This document shows positions 61,723 to 64,000 of a stretch of DNA of 64,000 bases, one piece after another (the first letter of the stretch is position 1; the number at the start of each line of letters is the position of its first letter). The position numbers were made by a program, and so were the translations under genes. Source of the DNA: Eunapius fragilis (lineage: Eukaryota > Porifera > Demospongiae > Spongillida > Spongillidae). A model generated the notes under the pieces. It did no database searches. It saw only the letters and a list, made by a program, of their open reading frames with translations, and had not been told where the DNA came from. The DNA lies in assembly GCA_963681505.1 (NCBI GenBank), contig OY811978.1, forward strand, positions 5,874,586-5,938,585. Direction: 5' to 3'.

Positions 61723-63870
61723 CTGCAACAAGAACGATACAAAAGAATGACCTACAGACCAGGGTACATTTAAAACATGCATTGACGGCAACAATCCCAA
61801 ATTTTATAGTCCAGTGTCCAATACTGCATGAACAATTGAATTCCTAATCAGAACTCCAGCACATTCAGATACCTACATGTACCTTTATAGAGATCACCTG
61901 CACATATTTACAGGTTTATACAATTACTCGGCACATTCAGATACCTACATGTACCTTTATAGAGATCACCTGCACATATTTACAGGTTTATACAATTACT
62001 ATATAGACAGTGATGTCTCTCAAATATGGTCATTTCAAGCGAGATTTCAAGCAAAGATTATAAATACCTTGATATAAAGATTGGAGAGCAACTGATACAC
62101 ATTTAGACCCATCTATCATCAAAGAACTATCTAATGTACCGTCAGTGTGCACCAAAATAGTGTAGGTGGATTTTAGACAAGACCATATGCTATTCAGTTG
62201 GTAGCAACAGAGCTGCTGTACTGTACTTCTACACACAATGTATTTAGCTAATAGAATGCCCTCTTCTGTGAGTACATGTACAAATACCTAATCACTCCTC
62301 AAATCGTGATAATGCCACCATGAGTTAAGTAGTGCTACATTGCTATGGATACACATGCCCTCCCCTCCCTTTCTTGATGCACTTTGCAAAACAGCACTGG
62401 TTCCCCAGTCCATGCAGCTTCCTTTTTACATGTTAATGTTGACATTTAGAAATCTACCTTTGGAGGTTAGTTAACTAACTGGATGTTGCCATGGTGTCAT
62501 TGTGGTTACCCATTACAAGGGACGACATAAGGCAACTGGGTCCAAAGTGAACCTCAATCACTGCATGTGTAAATAGATCAATACTGTCGTTGCCATAGAA
62601 AGCTGACATTACATCTGATAAAGTGTAATGCTTATCTCAAGAATCCTTGCATGGTTCATTGCACAGAGACAGAAAGCTCGTTTATGCAGTATTTGTGGCA
62701 TGTGGATCATGTGAATACTTAGTGATATGGAACTTCTCTTTGAGTGTAATATGCAAATGTCCCTACAAGCAAAGTCCGCTAGGAGATGTCTCAAGATAGT
62801 ATATGTAGGAGGTCATTTTCTATATTACACCCACAATCACATCCATATTCACCCAACATCCATCCTGTAATGGCAAATGATTGCAATGATTAATGTATTA
62901 CCATTGATATGAGTGGTTGGCAGCTATATTCATGCCCAAGGACATCACTGTTCCTTCTAACACTGCAAACAACCTCTGCATACATAAACAGACTGAATTT
63001 CAAAAGACCAGATATGTGAGCTGATTACACAAAGCCAGCAATGTAAATATGTGATGACCATAAAAGAAAACGGGCAAATGAATCCCAGCCAAATATTCTT
63101 ACTATATACAAAGAGGCCCTAAGCATACAAGCACTTATAACAATCCGTCAATACAGGTAAGTATGAAAGGAACATAAATATAAGTTAGACACTGGATCCA
63201 TGTGATTCGAGGGCCCTGGGCTGTAGTGTCCCGAGCGGTAGCAAGGGCGCTATACTAAGGGCCTCGCAGTGGCTTAGCCAGGGTAATATTGATGGTAGGG
63301 CACGCAATGGGGGACGGGGGGGGGGGGGGGGGAAGAGGCTCCCCCACGTATTTATCCATGCATGGTTACTGTGCTCTGTGAAAAAGGACCTGTTACTGTT
63401 ACAGCTGTCGTTTGGTTCCGAACCTGGATCCAAATTAGAAGAAACCGACAGTCATTAGAGGGATTAAAGGACTAGAAGCATGCTAAAGGGAAAAATGGTG
63501 TACATTCTAAGCATGATAGCTGCTGTGCTTAAAAATTAAAATAAAATAAAATACAGTTTTTCCATGGATCAATACACAATATGAATTCACTTCATAAGAC
63601 ATCATCTCTGATAGGCTTGGAATATGTATGGCTAAATAAATTGAAATTGCATCAGAGCACTTGCAACATTATGTAGTAATTAAGTAACTGGGTACTTGAT
63701 ATTGACAGGCTGACAGGGGAGAATGCAGGTGTTGATGCAATATATATCATCTGGGCAAGCTGACTGCATCCTTGAGATACAATTAGTAGATGGAGAGCTG
63801 TTTATTACTACGGTAGTGGGGTCAGCAGCAATACTCTTAGGTTGATTACCAGGAACAGAGCGGCTTCACC
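61723..63870. other. P450 upstream region, no exon assigned with confidence
   Basis: 61859-62002 is a perfect or near-perfect 72-bp tandem duplication (each copy starts GCACATTCAGATACCTACAT). A minus-strand stretch at about 62908-62980 (RLFAVLEGTVMSLGMNIAAN) has acceptor- and donor-like ends but no clear P450 match. 63261-63335 has a hAT-like CAGTGGCTTAGCCAGG and a G-run. Confidence 0.45.
61859..62002 (+). repeat. 72-bp tandem duplication
   Basis: Two adjacent copies, 61859-61930 and 61931-62002, sharing GCACATTCAGATACCTACAT through TTACAGGTTTATACAATTAC. They lie upstream of the P450 exons, probably in an intron. Confidence 0.85.
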
Positions 63871-63871
63871 T

Positions 63872-64000
63872 TCCAAATGATGTCTTAATTCTGAATATGG
63901 AGTCAAACGTGTCCAACAAGCATTGCTCCTTGTCTTTTTCAGCACCAGGGGTCCAAGTGCAAAACATAGTCTTCATCATTGCTGCTTCTAACAATATCTA
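63872..64000 (-). CDS. Candidate exon of unknown gene at window edge
   Basis: The minus strand is open from the window end through AAMMKTMFCTWTPGAEKDKE and FDSIFRIKTSFGR to a plausible donor (GGAAG then GTGAAG). No family is recognised. It may be a 5' exon of the P450 or a separate gene. Confidence 0.25.

Noticed and set aside
62908-62983. Upstream P450 exon (RLFAVLEGTVMSLGMNIAAN)
   Set aside because: The splice-like borders are weak and the sequence does not fit a CYP3-clan segment well enough to assign.

Overview
This is eukaryotic, probably metazoan, DNA: the genes have many short GT-AG introns, and the intergenic space is full of CA/TG microsatellites, minisatellites, G/C homopolymer runs and foldback elements. 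A sponge (demosponge) is the best guess. The window carries a short-chain-collagen-C4-type protein, a class best known from sponges, plus non-LTR and DIRS-type retroelement fragments of kinds common in sponges and cnidarians, and TACATGTA words are scattered throughout. The species cannot be named from sequence alone.

Layout. 1804-10363 (+) is a complete 21-exon gene for the F-box DNA helicase FBH1. 10640-13570 holds two opposed, decayed copies of a non-LTR-like retroelement. 14247-15023 (-) is a single-exon secreted short-chain-collagen-like gene without Gly-X-Y repeats. 15.1-22.8 kb has no recognisable gene; it contains foldback elements, a MITE and several minisatellites. 22850-38015 is two giant palindromic elements (A, 8.0 kb; B, 7.2 kb) placed end to end. 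38.0-42.3 kb has repeats, a hAT-like MITE, a decayed coding fragment and a Mutator-like element (41125-42273) with perfect 103-bp terminal inverted repeats, a perfect 9-bp target duplication and a captured piece of a PIGN-like gene. 43125-51164 is a third giant palindrome (C), apparently lying in an intron of a BEN-domain gene whose BEN exons are at 51530-52014. 52543-54144 (-) is a broken DIRS-type retrotransposon and 55150-56028 (+) a frameshifted Plavaka/CACTA-like transposase fragment. 57484-59628 (+) is a complete 11-exon metallophosphoesterase gene (purple-acid-phosphatase-29/Dcr2-like). 60163-61722 (-) holds four exons of a CYP3-clan cytochrome P450 that converges on it.

The most unusual content is the giant palindrome family. 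The three members share the terminus GGGACAGTTCACGCGAAA and sit in (TA)n. They contain long CA/TG tracts and no convincing coding sequence. The outermost part of each arm is more like the opposite arm of the same element than like the equivalent arm of the sister element, whereas inner arm segments show the reverse. This suggests arm-to-arm copying limited to the element ends. The cellular genes are unrelated housekeeping or secretory genes and form no pathway.
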